DNA from: an uncultured Microbacteriaceae bacterium
Lineage (GTDB): Bacteria; Actinomycetota; Actinomycetes; Actinomycetales; Microbacteriaceae
Assembly (NCBI GenBank): GCA_937872445.1
Contig: CALMSL010000141.1
Span: 55,110 to 119,109 of the forward strand
Reading direction: 5' to 3'
DNA length: 64,000 nt
In this document: positions 17,229 to 27,771 of the stretch, piece by piece
How the letters are laid out: each line of letters opens with the position of its first letter
Numbering within the stretch: the stretch's first letter is position 1
The notes under the pieces: model-generated
What the model was told of the DNA's origin: nothing
What the model saw: only the letters and a program-made list of their open reading frames with translations
Databases searched by the model: none
Made by a program: the position numbers and the translations under genes

Positions 17229-17383
17229 CCGTCGACCGTCACCTCCTGCGAGGGAAGAATCGAGTTGACCCACGGGAACACCCACTCGACGAGGCAGAAC
17301 ACGACGGCGCCCAGAAGTACCAGCAGGATCAGGACTTTCACCCATGCCGGACCGGGCAGGATCGCCCACAGAGCTCCGTACAT
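17225..17383 (-). CDS. Small conserved-type membrane protein, 52 aa
   Basis: A short gene between the sortase and pabA. Translation from the ATG at 17383 gives 52 residues beginning MYGALWAILPGPAWVKVL. One hydrophobic helix is at about residues 15-38, followed by WVFPWVNSILPSQ. Its stop overlaps the pabA start (ATGA), and it begins 3 bp after the sortase stop, so the three genes form one tight operon. Small proteins with the pattern 'LPGPxWVKVL...WVFPW' occur at this spot in other actinobacteria. The function is unknown; membrane location is inferred. Confidence 0.8.
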   Translation of the reverse strand: MYGALWAILPGPAWVKVLILLVLLGAVVFCLVEWVFPWVNSILPSQEVTVDG

Positions 17384-17386
17384 CCC

Positions 17387-18163
17387 CTAGCCTTTCGAAA
17401 GTGCCAGCGAGGCGATTGCGGCCGGTGGTCCCGCAGAAATGGGTTGCCACGAGTCGAGCACCGAGTAGGCGATGATCCGTTCCGCCGTGGACCATTTCGG
17501 ATTGCAGCTCATGATGGTCAGAATTCTATCGGTGGCCTTCGCTCCGCTCTCCTGCGGCACCGGATCGAGCACATCCACCTGGCGTGGACTCACATACTCC
17601 AGGTTGCGGAAACTGTAGGTGAAGTACCCGTCCTTCGTTTGCACATACAGCTTGTCGCCCAATTGCAGCTGGTTGATGTCTCTGAACGGTGCGCCGTAGG
17701 TGAGGCGGTGTGCGGCAAATGCCATGTTTCCCAACTCGCCTGGCGCCTGCGTCGTCGGGTAGTGCCCGATGCGTTTGGTGTCGAGCACATCGGAAACGCC
17801 GACGCCCTCCGCCACTTCGCGCACCCAGTCCGCGCCGAAACGCGGAACATACATGACCGCGAAGGTCACGGCGTTGTCCGGTACCGGGGTGACGACAGGT
17901 TCACCGAAGGTCGTCGGCGTCACCTCCTGGTTGAGCGAGGTGTTCCCAGCGGTCCAGGAACTGGCCAGATTCGCGGCGGCATGGTTCTGTTCGTTCCCGA
18001 CAATGATGTCGTTGAGCCACAATTGCCAGCCGAGGAACAGGAAGACGAGGAATCCGGCGGTGATGAGCAGTTCGCCGATAACGCCGATCACGCTCAACCG
18101 GCGGCGCTGGCGGCGGCGGGTACGTGAAACACTCATGCGGGTTGCCGGCTCGCCGTCGCTCAT
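17387..18163 (-). CDS. Class E sortase
   Basis: Membrane-anchored transpeptidase that attaches surface proteins to the wall or joins pilin-like substrates (258 residues). An Arg-rich cytoplasmic N-terminus is followed by a membrane helix at about 25-48 (IGELLITAGFLVFLFLGWQL). The sortase domain has the catalytic His in MAFAAHRLTYG, the Cys in TIMSCNPKWS and the Arg in TAERIIAY. The ATG at 18163 was chosen; an inner ATG at 18136 is also possible. It starts a three-gene operon with the 52-aa protein and pabA and is divergent from crgA. Confidence 0.92.
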   Translation of the reverse strand: MSDGEPATRMSVSRTRRRQRRRLSVIGVIGELLITAGFLVFLFLGWQLWLNDIIVGNEQNHAAANLASSWTAGNTSLNQEVTPTTFGEPVVTPVPDNAVTFAVMYVPRFGADWVREVAEGVGVSDVLDTKRIGHYPTTQAPGELGNMAFAAHRLTYGAPFRDINQLQLGDKLYVQTKDGYFTYSFRNLEYVSPRQVDVLDPVPQESGAKATDRILTIMSCNPKWSTAERIIAYSVLDSWQPISAGPPAAIASLALSKG

Positions 18164-18232
18164 AGCCTCGATTCTATGTGGTGGGTCCTTGCCGGTTCTG
18201 GCGGCGCCGACCACCCTCCAAGTCTTTCAGGA

Positions 18233-18238
18233 TAGAAT
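18233..18238 (+). promoter_or_regulatory. -10 element of crgA (leaderless promoter)
   Basis: TAGAAT at 18233-18238 ends six bases before the crgA ATG (18245). The predicted transcription start is therefore the A of the start codon, giving a leaderless mRNA. No good -35 is seen 16-18 bp upstream. Confidence 0.55.
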
Positions 18239-18244
18239 TCCGGC

Positions 18245-18487
18245 ATGGCACGATCCACCTCTCAGTCCGACCGTCCGCAGGAGTCCCGCAACGGTGACGA
18301 CATCCCGAACGCGGTGTGGTTCAAGCCGATCATGTTCGGGCTCATGCTGCTGGGACTGGCCTGGATCATCGTGTTCTACGTCAGCCAGGGCACGCTGCCG
18401 GTCGCCTCGCTCAAGGACTGGAACATCCTGGTCGGGTTCGGCATCCTGTTCGTGGGATTCCTGATGACCACGCGTTGGCGCTCCTAG
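18245..18487 (+). CDS. crgA: Cell division protein CrgA
   Basis: Small septum protein of 80 residues that helps place and stabilise FtsZ and wall-synthesis proteins. It shows two membrane helices, at about 28-48 (KPIMFGLMLLGLAWIIVFYV) and 59-75 (NILVGFGILFVGFLM), after a charged polar N-terminus. It ends in TTRWR, typical of the family. It stands alone, divergent from the sortase operon, between the rhomboid and kinase clusters as in other actinobacteria. Confidence 0.95.
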   Translation: MARSTSQSDRPQESRNGDDIPNAVWFKPIMFGLMLLGLAWIIVFYVSQGTLPVASLKDWNILVGFGILFVGFLMTTRWRS

Positions 18488-18511
18488 CCAAGAGGTTCAG
18501 ACGATTCCCAC

Positions 18512-18529
18512 AATTACATTCTTGTAATT
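18512..18529. repeat. AT-rich hairpin downstream of crgA
   Basis: Perfect inverted repeat AATTACA-TTCT-TGTAATT in the gap between the convergent crgA and rhomboid genes. It could act as a two-way terminator, although the stem is short and poor in G+C. It abuts the DnaA box pair at 18528-18546. Confidence 0.5.
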
Positions 18530-18546
18530 ATCCCCACTGTGGATAA
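18528..18546. promoter_or_regulatory. Isolated DnaA-box pair between crgA and the rhomboid gene
   Basis: A perfect DnaA box TTATCCACA is present on the minus strand (18538-18546, read as TGTGGATAA). Facing it on the plus strand is TTATCCCCA (18528-18536), one base off consensus. A weaker third match (TTTCCACAG on the minus strand) follows at 18549-18557. This is 11 kb from oriC. Confidence 0.6.
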
Positions 18547-18583
18547 CCCTGTGGAAAGCTCTCGAAATCGGGCTGTTCGGAAA

Positions 18584-19441
18584 CTACAGTCCGAACCGGG
18601 CGTGAAGCAGCACGACCCCGATCACGGTCAGCGCGATCAAGCCGGCAAACACCGCCAGGAGAAGTAACCGCTGCTCGTTCCGTTTCGCCGGCGTGCGTGT
18701 CCGCAGGAACACGAGCGCCACGAGGGCACCGACGATGAGCCCGCCGACGTGCGCCTGCCAGGCGACCTGGGGGATGATGAATCCGATCACCAGGTTCAGG
18801 CCGATGACGATGAGCATTTGCACGCTGTTGCCGCCCATTCGGCGCTGAATCACGAAGAACGCGCTGAACAGTCCGAAGATCGCACCCGAGGCGCCGAGCA
18901 CGGCGATGCCGGGAGCCAGCAGGAGCACCGCGACAGACCCGCCGAGACCGCTGAGCAGATACAGGGCGGCAAAACGCCACCGTCCGAGCCCCCGCTCGAG
19001 GATGGGGCCGAAAATCACCAGCGCGTACATGTTGAACAGGATGTGCAGGATGTTGGCGTGCAGGAACAGCGCCGTCAGCATCCGCCACGGCTGAAACTCG
19101 GTGAACGGCGGGAAGTAGATCAACGCCGCGGTGGCTGCGCCGGATCCGGGGCCGCCGGTGAGGTATTGCGCGAGAAACACCACAACGCACAGGGCCACGA
19201 TCGACCAGGTGACCACCGGGGCACCGCTGGTCGAACGCATCGCTGTGATGATGCGCGGTTTCGTTTTCGGTGCCGACCGGCGGGACTCCTTCATGCACTC
19301 CGGACAGTGGAATCCGACCGCTGCCGGCGTCTGGCAGTCCGCGCAAATGGTGCGCCCGCACCGCTGGCACAGCACGAAGCTCTGCCGATTCGGATGCCGG
19401 TAGCAAACATCCGACGACACATCGGACGCGGGTTCAGTCAC
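18584..19441 (-). CDS. Rhomboid-family intramembrane serine protease with N-terminal zinc ribbon
   Basis: Membrane protease of 285 residues. The N-terminus has a B-box-like cysteine/histidine cluster (CYRHPNRQSFVLCQRCGR, CADCQ, FHCPEC) at about residues 11-45 that probably binds zinc. The rhomboid domain with six or more helices follows: the conserved HANILHILFNMYALVIFG, the catalytic Ser in LGASGAIFGLF and the catalytic His in WQAHVGG. The GTG at 19441 starts 2 bp after the cyclophilin stop codon; the longer frame upstream runs through ppiA and is rejected. Substrates are unknown. Confidence 0.92.
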   Translation of the reverse strand: MTEPASDVSSDVCYRHPNRQSFVLCQRCGRTICADCQTPAAVGFHCPECMKESRRSAPKTKPRIITAMRSTSGAPVVTWSIVALCVVVFLAQYLTGGPGSGAATAALIYFPPFTEFQPWRMLTALFLHANILHILFNMYALVIFGPILERGLGRWRFAALYLLSGLGGSVAVLLLAPGIAVLGASGAIFGLFSAFFVIQRRMGGNSVQMLIVIGLNLVIGFIIPQVAWQAHVGGLIVGALVALVFLRTRTPAKRNEQRLLLLAVFAGLIALTVIGVVLLHARFGL

Positions 19442-19443
19442 CG

Positions 19444-19983
19444 TTAGAGCTCGTCGATCGTGATGCTCTCGATGACCACCGGCTCGACGGGACGGTCGCG
19501 GCCATCCTTCTTGACGGATTCGATCTTCTTCACCGTGTTTCTGGACTCTTCGCCGTCCACAATGCCGAAAATGGTGTGCTTGCCCTGCAGCCACGGGGTG
19601 GGCACGGTGGTAATGAAGAACTGGGAACCGTTCGTGCCGCGCCCTGCCTGCTTTCCGGCGTTGGCCATGGCCAGAACGTAGGGTTCGTTGAAGTTCAGTT
19701 CCGGGTGGATTTCATCGTCGAACTGGTAGCCGGGGCCGCCAATGCCCTCACCGAGCGGGTCACCGCCCTGGATCATGAAGTCATCGATGATCCGGTGAAA
19801 GATCACGCCGTCGTACAGGGGCCGGCTCGTTTTCTGCTGGGTTGCCGGATCGGTCCATTCGATCTGGCCGGTGGCGAGTCCCACGAAGTTGGCGACCGTT
19901 TTCGGTGCGTGGTTCGCGAGGAGGTTGACGGTGATGTCTCCCAGGTTGGTGTGGAGAACGGCGACATGAGTGTGTGCGGGCAT
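19444..19983 (-). CDS. ppiA: Cyclophilin-type peptidyl-prolyl cis-trans isomerase
   Basis: Cytoplasmic protein-folding enzyme of 179 residues. The cyclophilin core includes VIFHRIIDDFMIQGGDP with the catalytic Arg, NGSQFFITT and the substrate-loop LQGKHTIFGIV. There is no signal peptide, so it should act in the cytoplasm. It is followed by the rhomboid gene with 2 bp spacing. The same pair lies at this position in other actinobacterial origin regions. Confidence 0.95.
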   Translation of the reverse strand: MPAHTHVAVLHTNLGDITVNLLANHAPKTVANFVGLATGQIEWTDPATQQKTSRPLYDGVIFHRIIDDFMIQGGDPLGEGIGGPGYQFDDEIHPELNFNEPYVLAMANAGKQAGRGTNGSQFFITTVPTPWLQGKHTIFGIVDGEESRNTVKKIESVKKDGRDRPVEPVVIESITIDEL

Positions 19984-20118
19984 TCGCCAATTCTTTCACA
20001 GTGTGTCGGGGTTGGGCGCGCAGCAGTTCAGCATTCGCCCAGCCCGGCAGTGTTTGCTGCTTGTCAGGCTCGTGGGAGGATGGGAACAGTGTCCGACCAC
20101 CACAACCGGAGGTTACCA

Positions 20119-20655
20119 ATGGGACTGTCACGCAAACGCAGACGAGAGTTGAAGCGCCTGAAGCAGGGGGCATCCGAATTGTGGGATGACCAGAAGGAAG
20201 TCCTCGAGCACGCGAGCAAGGTTGTGAGGGATGCCAGCAGGCAGCTTGCCGAGGTCAATCGCGAGTACGTCGCACCACGCGTCCGCGACGCCTACGAAAC
20301 GCGGGTGCGGCCAGGGGTCGAGTCGGGCATTGCCGCCGGTCGACAGTTCGCGGGATCCGCGCGGAAGAAGGTTTCTCAGGATGTCCTCCCCGCGGTGTCC
20401 TCCGCCCTGGGAGCAGCACTCGCCGCTCTGGAGGTCGCCAAGAGCCCGCAGGTTCGCCAGGCGCTCGGTCGGGTGACCCGTTCGACGTCAAAGGCCGTGG
20501 TGCCGCAGAAATCCAGCGGCGGACCCGGCCGATACATCCTGATGGGAATCGGTTTGGTCGCGGCGGCGGGCATTGCCTACGCTGCGTGGCAAACGCTGCG
20601 GGCGGACGACGAGCTCTGGGTCAGCGACGAACCGGAGCCTTCCGCCGGAGAGTAG
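20119..20655 (+). CDS. Hypothetical protein with C-terminal membrane helix
   Basis: A 178-residue protein of unknown function. The N-terminus is strongly basic (GLSRKRRRELKRLKQG), then comes a long amphipathic helical region up to about residue 120. One membrane helix is at about 138-158 (YILMGIGLVAAAGIAYAAW) and the tail is acidic (DDELWVSDEPEPSAGE). The ATG at 20119 has GGAGG at 20108-20112; the much longer upstream frame is antisense to the rhomboid and cyclophilin genes and is rejected. It is a lone gene between ppiA and tRNA-Ala. The helical body is reminiscent of YtxH-like proteins, but this is only a guess. Confidence 0.75.
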   Translation: MGLSRKRRRELKRLKQGASELWDDQKEVLEHASKVVRDASRQLAEVNREYVAPRVRDAYETRVRPGVESGIAAGRQFAGSARKKVSQDVLPAVSSALGAALAALEVAKSPQVRQALGRVTRSTSKAVVPQKSSGGPGRYILMGIGLVAAAGIAYAAWQTLRADDELWVSDEPEPSAGE

Positions 20656-20688
20656 CCGGCACCGACGGCGACGTGACGGAGATTTTCG

Positions 20689-20761
20689 TGGAGCCTAGGA
20701 GAATCGAACTCCTGACCTCCTGCTTGCAAAGCAGGCGCTCTACCAATTGAGCTAAGGCCCC
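20689..20761 (-). tRNA. tRNA-Ala (anticodon TGC)
   Basis: A 73-nt cloverleaf: acceptor GGGGCCT pairs with AGGCTCC before the discriminator A. The anticodon arm is CCTGC-TTTGCAA-GCAGG and the T-arm contains GGAGTTCGATTCTCC. CCA is not encoded. It lies 17 bp downstream of tRNA-Ile, probably in the same transcript. Confidence 0.97.
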
Positions 20762-20778
20762 AAAACTACCAACGTGCG

Positions 20779-20852
20779 TGGGGATACCAGGACTTGAACC
20801 TGGGACCTCTTCGTTATCAGCGAAGCGCTCTAACCGCCTGAGCTATATCCCC
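20779..20852 (-). tRNA. tRNA-Ile (anticodon GAT)
   Basis: A 74-nt cloverleaf: acceptor GGGGATA pairs with TATCCCC, the discriminator is A, the anticodon arm is CTTCG-CTGATAA-CGAAG and the T-loop is GTTCAAGTC. The Ile-Ala pair downstream of gyrA is standard for actinobacterial origins. Confidence 0.97.
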
Positions 20853-20902
20853 GTAAGGCAGATACGAGATTATCGCACCGGCCCGGTGTTCGTGTAATCG
20901 GG

Positions 20903-21310
20903 TCAGTTGTTCGTGAAGCCGACGAGCAGCCCGCCCGTCACTCGAACGCTCAAGTTGTAGACCAGCGCGGCGATGGCGCCCAGCGCCGTGCCGACGACGA
21001 CCGTCAACACCGCCACGACGGCGGTAAACAACATGACCTTCAGGAGCGAGAAGCTGTCGAGAACGCTGAACGTCGGATCGCCAAGAATGTCGACCAGAAC
21101 TTTTGTCAGCTGACCGAAGATCCCGGTCGAATTCAGCACGGTCCACAGCAGGAAGGTGGCGACGAGTTGCACGATCGCAATGCACAGGGAGATGAGGAAT
21201 GACAGTTTAACTGCAGACCAGAAGTCCACGTAAACCAGCTTGAGACGAACCTGCTTGGTCGCGGCGGCGCGCTGCGACTTCCTCTGGAGTTTCTCCGCCA
21301 TGCTGCTCAT
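20903..21310 (-). CDS. DUF3566 membrane protein
   Basis: A 135-residue protein found directly after gyrA in actinobacteria. It has a basic N-terminus (KLQRKSQRAAATKQ), a membrane segment at about 32-55 (FWSAVKLSFLISLCIAIVQL) and a second at about 90-120 (LFTAVVAVLTVVVGTALGAI), matching the DUF3566 fold of two helices. The ATG at 21310 is adjacent to the gyrA stop, and an inner ATG at 21301 is also possible. The function is unknown. A link to the cell envelope is a guess from its membrane nature. Confidence 0.9.
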   Translation of the reverse strand: MSSMAEKLQRKSQRAAATKQVRLKLVYVDFWSAVKLSFLISLCIAIVQLVATFLLWTVLNSTGIFGQLTKVLVDILGDPTFSVLDSFSLLKVMLFTAVVAVLTVVVGTALGAIAALVYNLSVRVTGGLLVGFTNN

Positions 21311-23899
21311 CTAGCCTTCGTCCTTCCCGTCCTGATCGGTATCCGCCACCGTCGCGGACAGTTCTGGTGCGCTGTCCTCGTCGGTGGTCCCGGCCAGATT
21401 GCGTTCACTATTCTTCGCGATAGCGATAATTTTGTCGTCGTCCGCGAACCTCGCGAACACGACACCCATGGTGTCACGACCCTTGGCCGGCACTTCGGCC
21501 ACGGCAGAGCGTACCACCTTGCCGCTGGCAAGAACCACAAGAACCTCGTCGTCGTCCTCCACAATCAGACCACCGGCCAGATCGCCTCTCGCCTCCTGCA
21601 GTTTCGCAACCTTGATTCCGAGACCGCCTCGGTTCTGGACCCGATATTGCTCCACATCCGTGCGCTTCGCGTAGCCGCCCTCCGTGACCACGAAAACGGA
21701 GCCCTCGTCCGCAACCACGGACGCGCTGAGCAGTTCATCACCGGGGCGGAAATGCATGCCGATCACGCCGCTCGTGGCTCGGCCCATGGGGCGCAACGCA
21801 CTGTCGTCGGCGCGGAACCGGATCGACATGCCTTTGCGCGAAATGAGCAGGACGTCCGACGACTCCTCGACGAGCATGGCCGAGACCACCTCGTCGTCCC
21901 CGCGAAGGTTGATCGCAATGATTCCTCCGGAACGGTTCGTGTCGTATTCGGTGAGCAGGGTTTTCTTGACCAGGCCCCCCTTCGTGGCCAGGACGAGGTA
22001 CGTTGCCGACGCGTAGTCCGTGATGTCGAGGATCTGCGCGATCTCCTCATCCGGCTGCATGGCGAGCAGGTTGGCGACGTGCTGGCCCTTCGCGTCGCGC
22101 CCCGCCTCCTGCAGCTCGTACGTCTTTGCGCGGTACACCCTGCCCTTGTTCGTGAAGAACAGCAGCCAGTGGTGGGTTGTCGTGACGAAAAAGTGTTCCA
22201 CGACGTCGTCCGCGCGAAGCTGGGCACCCTTGACGCCCTTGCCTCCGCGGTGCTGGCTGCGGTAGTGATCGCTGCGAGTGCGCTTCACGTACCCGTCCCT
22301 CGTCACCGTGACCACCATCTCCTCTTCGGGGATGAGGTCCTCCACGTTCATGTCGCCGTCGAATCCGAACAGGATCTCCGTGCGTCGATCGTCGCCGAAA
22401 CGATCGATGATGTCGGTGAGTTCCTCGCTCACAATGTCCCGCTGACGCTGCGGTTTCAGGAGAATGTCCTTGTAGTCGGCGATGAGCCGTTCCAGTTCGG
22501 CCGCCTGATCCTGGATCTTCTGCCGCTCCAGCGCGGCAAGTCGCCGCAACTGGAGGTTCAGAATCGCGCTCGCCTGAAGTTCGTCGACCTTCAGCAGCTT
22601 CATGAGGCCGTCGCGAGCCTCCTCGACCGTCGGCGAGCGGCGGATGAGCGCGATGACCTCGTCGAGCGCGTCGAGGGCCTTCAGATATCCGCGCAGGATG
22701 TGGGCGTCCGCTTCGGCTTTGTCCAGCCGGAACTGGGTGCGGCGAACAATCACATCGATTTGGTGCTCGACCCACAGGGTGATGAAGCTGTCGAGCGGGA
22801 GCGTGCGCGGGATGCCGTCGACGATCGCGAGCATGTTCGCGCCGAAGTTCTCCTGCAGCTGGGTGTGCTTGTACAGGTTGTTGAGCACAACCTTGGCGAC
22901 GGCGTCGCGCTTGAGCACGATCACGAGCCGCTGACCCGTTCGGCCGGAGGTCTCATCCCGGATGTCGGCAATCCCCGAGATTTTGCCTTCCTTGACGAGC
23001 TCGGCGATCTTCAACGCGAGATTGTCGGGGTTCACCTGGTACGGCAACTCGGTGACGACGAGGCACTGGCGACCCTGCAGTTCTTCCACCGTGATCACGG
23101 CGCGCATCGTGATCGAGCCGCGCCCGGTGCGGTACGCATCCTGAATGCCCTTCACGCCGAGAATCTGCGCGCCCGTCGGGAAGTCCGGCCCCTTGATGCG
23201 CTCCAGGAGCGCAGCCACGAGCTCGTCCTGGCTGGCCTCAGGGTTGGCCAGATGCCACAGCGCGGCCGCTCCCACTTCGCGAAGATTGTGCGGCGGGATG
23301 TTCGTGGCCATACCGACCGCGATGCCGACGGACCCGTTCACGAGCAGGTTCGGGAACCTGGCCGGCAGAACAAACGGTTCCTGGGTGCGGCCGTCGTAGT
23401 TGTCCTGGAAGTCGACCGTGCCTTCCTCGATGTCCCGCACCATCTCCAGTGCGAGCGGAGCCATTTTGGTTTCCGTGTACCGGGGGGCAGCAGCGCCATC
23501 GTTGCCCGGAGAGCCGAAGTTTCCCTGGCCGAGCGCGAGCGGGTAACGCAGGCTCCACGGCTGAACGAGACGGACGAGCGTGTCGTAAATGGACGCATCG
23601 CCGTGCGGGTGGAACTGCCCCATCACTTCGCCGACCACGCGGGTGCTCTTGGAGAACGCCTTGTCCGGACGGTATCCGCCGTCGTACATCGCGTAAATCA
23701 CGCGCCGGTGGACCGGTTTCAGGCCGTCCCGAACCTCCGGGAGCGCCCGGCCGACGATGACGCTCATCGCGTAGTCGAGGTAGCTCCGCTGCATCTCCAG
23801 CTGAAGGTCTACCTGCTCGATCTTGTCGTGCGAGTGATCGATCTCGCGTCCGGCGATCTGGGTTTCGTGATCGCCCGTGGTGTCCGATTCGTCTGCCAT
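21311..23899 (-). CDS. gyrA: DNA gyrase subunit A
   Basis: Subunit that cuts and rejoins DNA during negative supercoiling (862 residues). It shows [20 protein letters not shown], the catalytic tyrosine in APRYTETKM at Tyr141, and the C-terminal beta-pinwheel with the GyrA box variant QHRGGKG. The quinolone-resistance region reads [14 protein letters not shown], with Ala102 and Asp106, the ordinary actinobacterial form. There is no intein. It lies 24 bp after gyrB, in the same operon. Confidence 0.98.
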   Translation of the reverse strand: MADESDTTGDHETQIAGREIDHSHDKIEQVDLQLEMQRSYLDYAMSVIVGRALPEVRDGLKPVHRRVIYAMYDGGYRPDKAFSKSTRVVGEVMGQFHPHGDASIYDTLVRLVQPWSLRYPLALGQGNFGSPGNDGAAAPRYTETKMAPLALEMVRDIEEGTVDFQDNYDGRTQEPFVLPARFPNLLVNGSVGIAVGMATNIPPHNLREVGAAALWHLANPEASQDELVAALLERIKGPDFPTGAQILGVKGIQDAYRTGRGSITMRAVITVEELQGRQCLVVTELPYQVNPDNLALKIAELVKEGKISGIADIRDETSGRTGQRLVIVLKRDAVAKVVLNNLYKHTQLQENFGANMLAIVDGIPRTLPLDSFITLWVEHQIDVIVRRTQFRLDKAEADAHILRGYLKALDALDEVIALIRRSPTVEEARDGLMKLLKVDELQASAILNLQLRRLAALERQKIQDQAAELERLIADYKDILLKPQRQRDIVSEELTDIIDRFGDDRRTEILFGFDGDMNVEDLIPEEEMVVTVTRDGYVKRTRSDHYRSQHRGGKGVKGAQLRADDVVEHFFVTTTHHWLLFFTNKGRVYRAKTYELQEAGRDAKGQHVANLLAMQPDEEIAQILDITDYASATYLVLATKGGLVKKTLLTEYDTNRSGGIIAINLRGDDEVVSAMLVEESSDVLLISRKGMSIRFRADDSALRPMGRATSGVIGMHFRPGDELLSASVVADEGSVFVVTEGGYAKRTDVEQYRVQNRGGLGIKVAKLQEARGDLAGGLIVEDDDEVLVVLASGKVVRSAVAEVPAKGRDTMGVVFARFADDDKIIAIAKNSERNLAGTTDEDSAPELSATVADTDQDGKDEG

Positions 23900-23923
23900 G
23901 AATTCCTTGGGTCAGTCGGTGAG

Positions 23924-25975
<2,052 letters not shown>

Positions 25976-26054
25976 CTATCAAAGAGCACCCCTCGAAAAG
26001 CCGCATTCCGCGTTCTGGAGACCGTGATTTGTCGGCGGCACCGTTTTTGGCTAA

Positions 26055-26552
26055 CTAACCGTAGGTATCGCGTGGACCACGCCCTGGAACTGATCTGGGG
26101 CCCCTTTTCCAGGAGGGTACACCTGGCCCGTTGAAGCGCAGGGCCTCGATGCCGGCATCCGGATAGCGTTCGACGATGCGGGAAATGATCTGAGCGCGCA
26201 TCAAACGAAGTTGAGTCGCCCACGCCGTGGAATCGCAGGACACCGTGAGAACGCCCTCGTCGATCCCCGCAGGGACGGAGTGCGCGGCCGTCTCCTCGCC
26301 CACGAGATCAGCCCAGGAGTCGAGAAGTTCCGACCGCGCAAGCGACGAATTCCAACCCAGTCGCGCGGTGAGTGCGTCGACCACTTCCGCAATGCCCCGC
26401 GGATCCCGGCCAGCACCGAACGGCGCACTGGAACCCGGCTCGCGGCGTGCCCTGGCTCTGGCGTCCTTCGACGTCGCCGACCGGTCGCCGAAAACGCGGC
26501 GAAACCGTTCGAATACTGCGATGTGCTCGCCGGGCGGTGGCTCAGTCGCCAT
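26055..26552 (-). CDS. dciA: DciA (DUF721), replicative helicase loader
   Basis: Protein of 165 residues with the DUF721 domain at about 55-150 (DALTARLGWNSSLARSELLD, WADLVGEETAAHS, LTVSCDSTAWATQLRLM). DciA proteins interact with DnaB at replication start in bacteria that lack DnaC/DnaI. The ATG at 26552 overlaps the recF stop by 11 bp. The operon order recF-dciA-gyrB is the usual actinobacterial one, so the family call is firm. Confidence 0.92.
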   Translation of the reverse strand: MATEPPPGEHIAVFERFRRVFGDRSATSKDARARARREPGSSAPFGAGRDPRGIAEVVDALTARLGWNSSLARSELLDSWADLVGEETAAHSVPAGIDEGVLTVSCDSTAWATQLRLMRAQIISRIVERYPDAGIEALRFNGPGVPSWKRGPRSVPGRGPRDTYG

Positions 26553-27741
26553 TTCGGCTCCACTCCTCCCCAGGCACGGGCATATCCGCGGGATCCACAA
26601 TTCGTCCGCCCTCGATCCGCACGGTGTGGCTCGCCAGCACGTCAGGAACGTCGCGAAACACCGCCGCCGTAATGAGAACCTGCTCAAAGTCGGAGACTGC
26701 GCCCGCAAGGCGCAGTCGTCGCGATTCATCAAGCTCGGCGAACACGTCATCGAGGATCAGGACCGGGTCGCCCACGACAGACTCAGCCCTCAGCACCTGC
26801 GCCGAAGCAAGCTTGAGCGCGAGCGCGAAGGACCATGATTCGCCATGGCTCGCGTACCCGCGTGCCGGCATTCCATTGAGATCGAGAACGAGGTCGTCGC
26901 GATGCGGCCCGACGAGCGTGATGCCGCGGTCTCGTTCGCTGCGCCGAACCTGGTCCAGAGCCTCACGGAATCGAACTGCGGCGTCTCTGGCCCGAACGGG
27001 CAGCGTCGTATCTCGGTCATCCGCGTCCGAGTCCGGATCTGCGCCGAGGATGCTCAGCCGGTTTGCCAATTGCGTGTGATGGTCCTCCCCGGCGACGGCG
27101 ATATACGCTTCCGTGACGCGGGGCTGCAATTCGGACACGAGCATGCTTCGTGCCTCGATGAGTTCGGATCCCAAGGCGATGAGGCGTTCATCCCACACGT
27201 CGAGAGTGGACAGCGCGTGATCTTTCACCCCGGCCGAGCGGGCGGATTTCAGCAGTGTGTTTCGCTGCCGCAGCACCCGATCGTAATCGGCGAGCACGCC
27301 GGCCAGCCGCGGCGACCGCAGGACGAGAAGTTCGTCCAGAAAGCGCCGGCGCCCCGCCGGTTCCCCGCGAACGAGCGCGAGATCCTCCGGGGCGAACAGC
27401 ACGGTGGAGAAATGGCGCGGAAGCTCACGCACTTTGATCTGGTTGCGATTCAGTTGCGCCCGATTCGCGCCCGTTCGATTGAGCTGCACCTCCAGGAGAA
27501 GTTCCTTGTCGCGGTGGCGGATGCGCGCTCTCACGATGGCGGCATCGGCGCCCTGCCTGATCATCGCCTGCTCGGAGGAGACCCGGTGCGAGCCGAGAGT
27601 CGCAAAATAGCCGAGCGCCTCAACCAGGTTCGTCTTGCCCTGGCCGTTGCTTCCGACGAACAGATTTGGCCCGGGAACAAGGTCGACGTGCGCCGACTCG
27701 TAATTTCGAAAATCAGTGAGCTGAAGCTGGGTGACGATCAC
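26542..27741 (-). CDS. recF: RecF, recombination mediator
   Basis: SMC-like ATPase that loads RecA at gaps (399 residues). It shows LQLTDFRNYESA at the start, Walker A GSNGQGKTNLVEAL near residues 33-46, the signature region with SFALALKLASAQVLR and Walker B PVLILDDVFAELDESRR near 330. It overlaps dciA downstream and begins 30 bp after gnd. Confidence 0.97.
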   Translation of the reverse strand: MIVTQLQLTDFRNYESAHVDLVPGPNLFVGSNGQGKTNLVEALGYFATLGSHRVSSEQAMIRQGADAAIVRARIRHRDKELLLEVQLNRTGANRAQLNRNQIKVRELPRHFSTVLFAPEDLALVRGEPAGRRRFLDELLVLRSPRLAGVLADYDRVLRQRNTLLKSARSAGVKDHALSTLDVWDERLIALGSELIEARSMLVSELQPRVTEAYIAVAGEDHHTQLANRLSILGADPDSDADDRDTTLPVRARDAAVRFREALDQVRRSERDRGITLVGPHRDDLVLDLNGMPARGYASHGESWSFALALKLASAQVLRAESVVGDPVLILDDVFAELDESRRLRLAGAVSDFEQVLITAAVFRDVPDVLASHTVRIEGGRIVDPADMPVPGEEWSRNGD

Positions 27742-27771
27742 GGCGGCGAGGGCACGGAGGGGGGCATCCGC

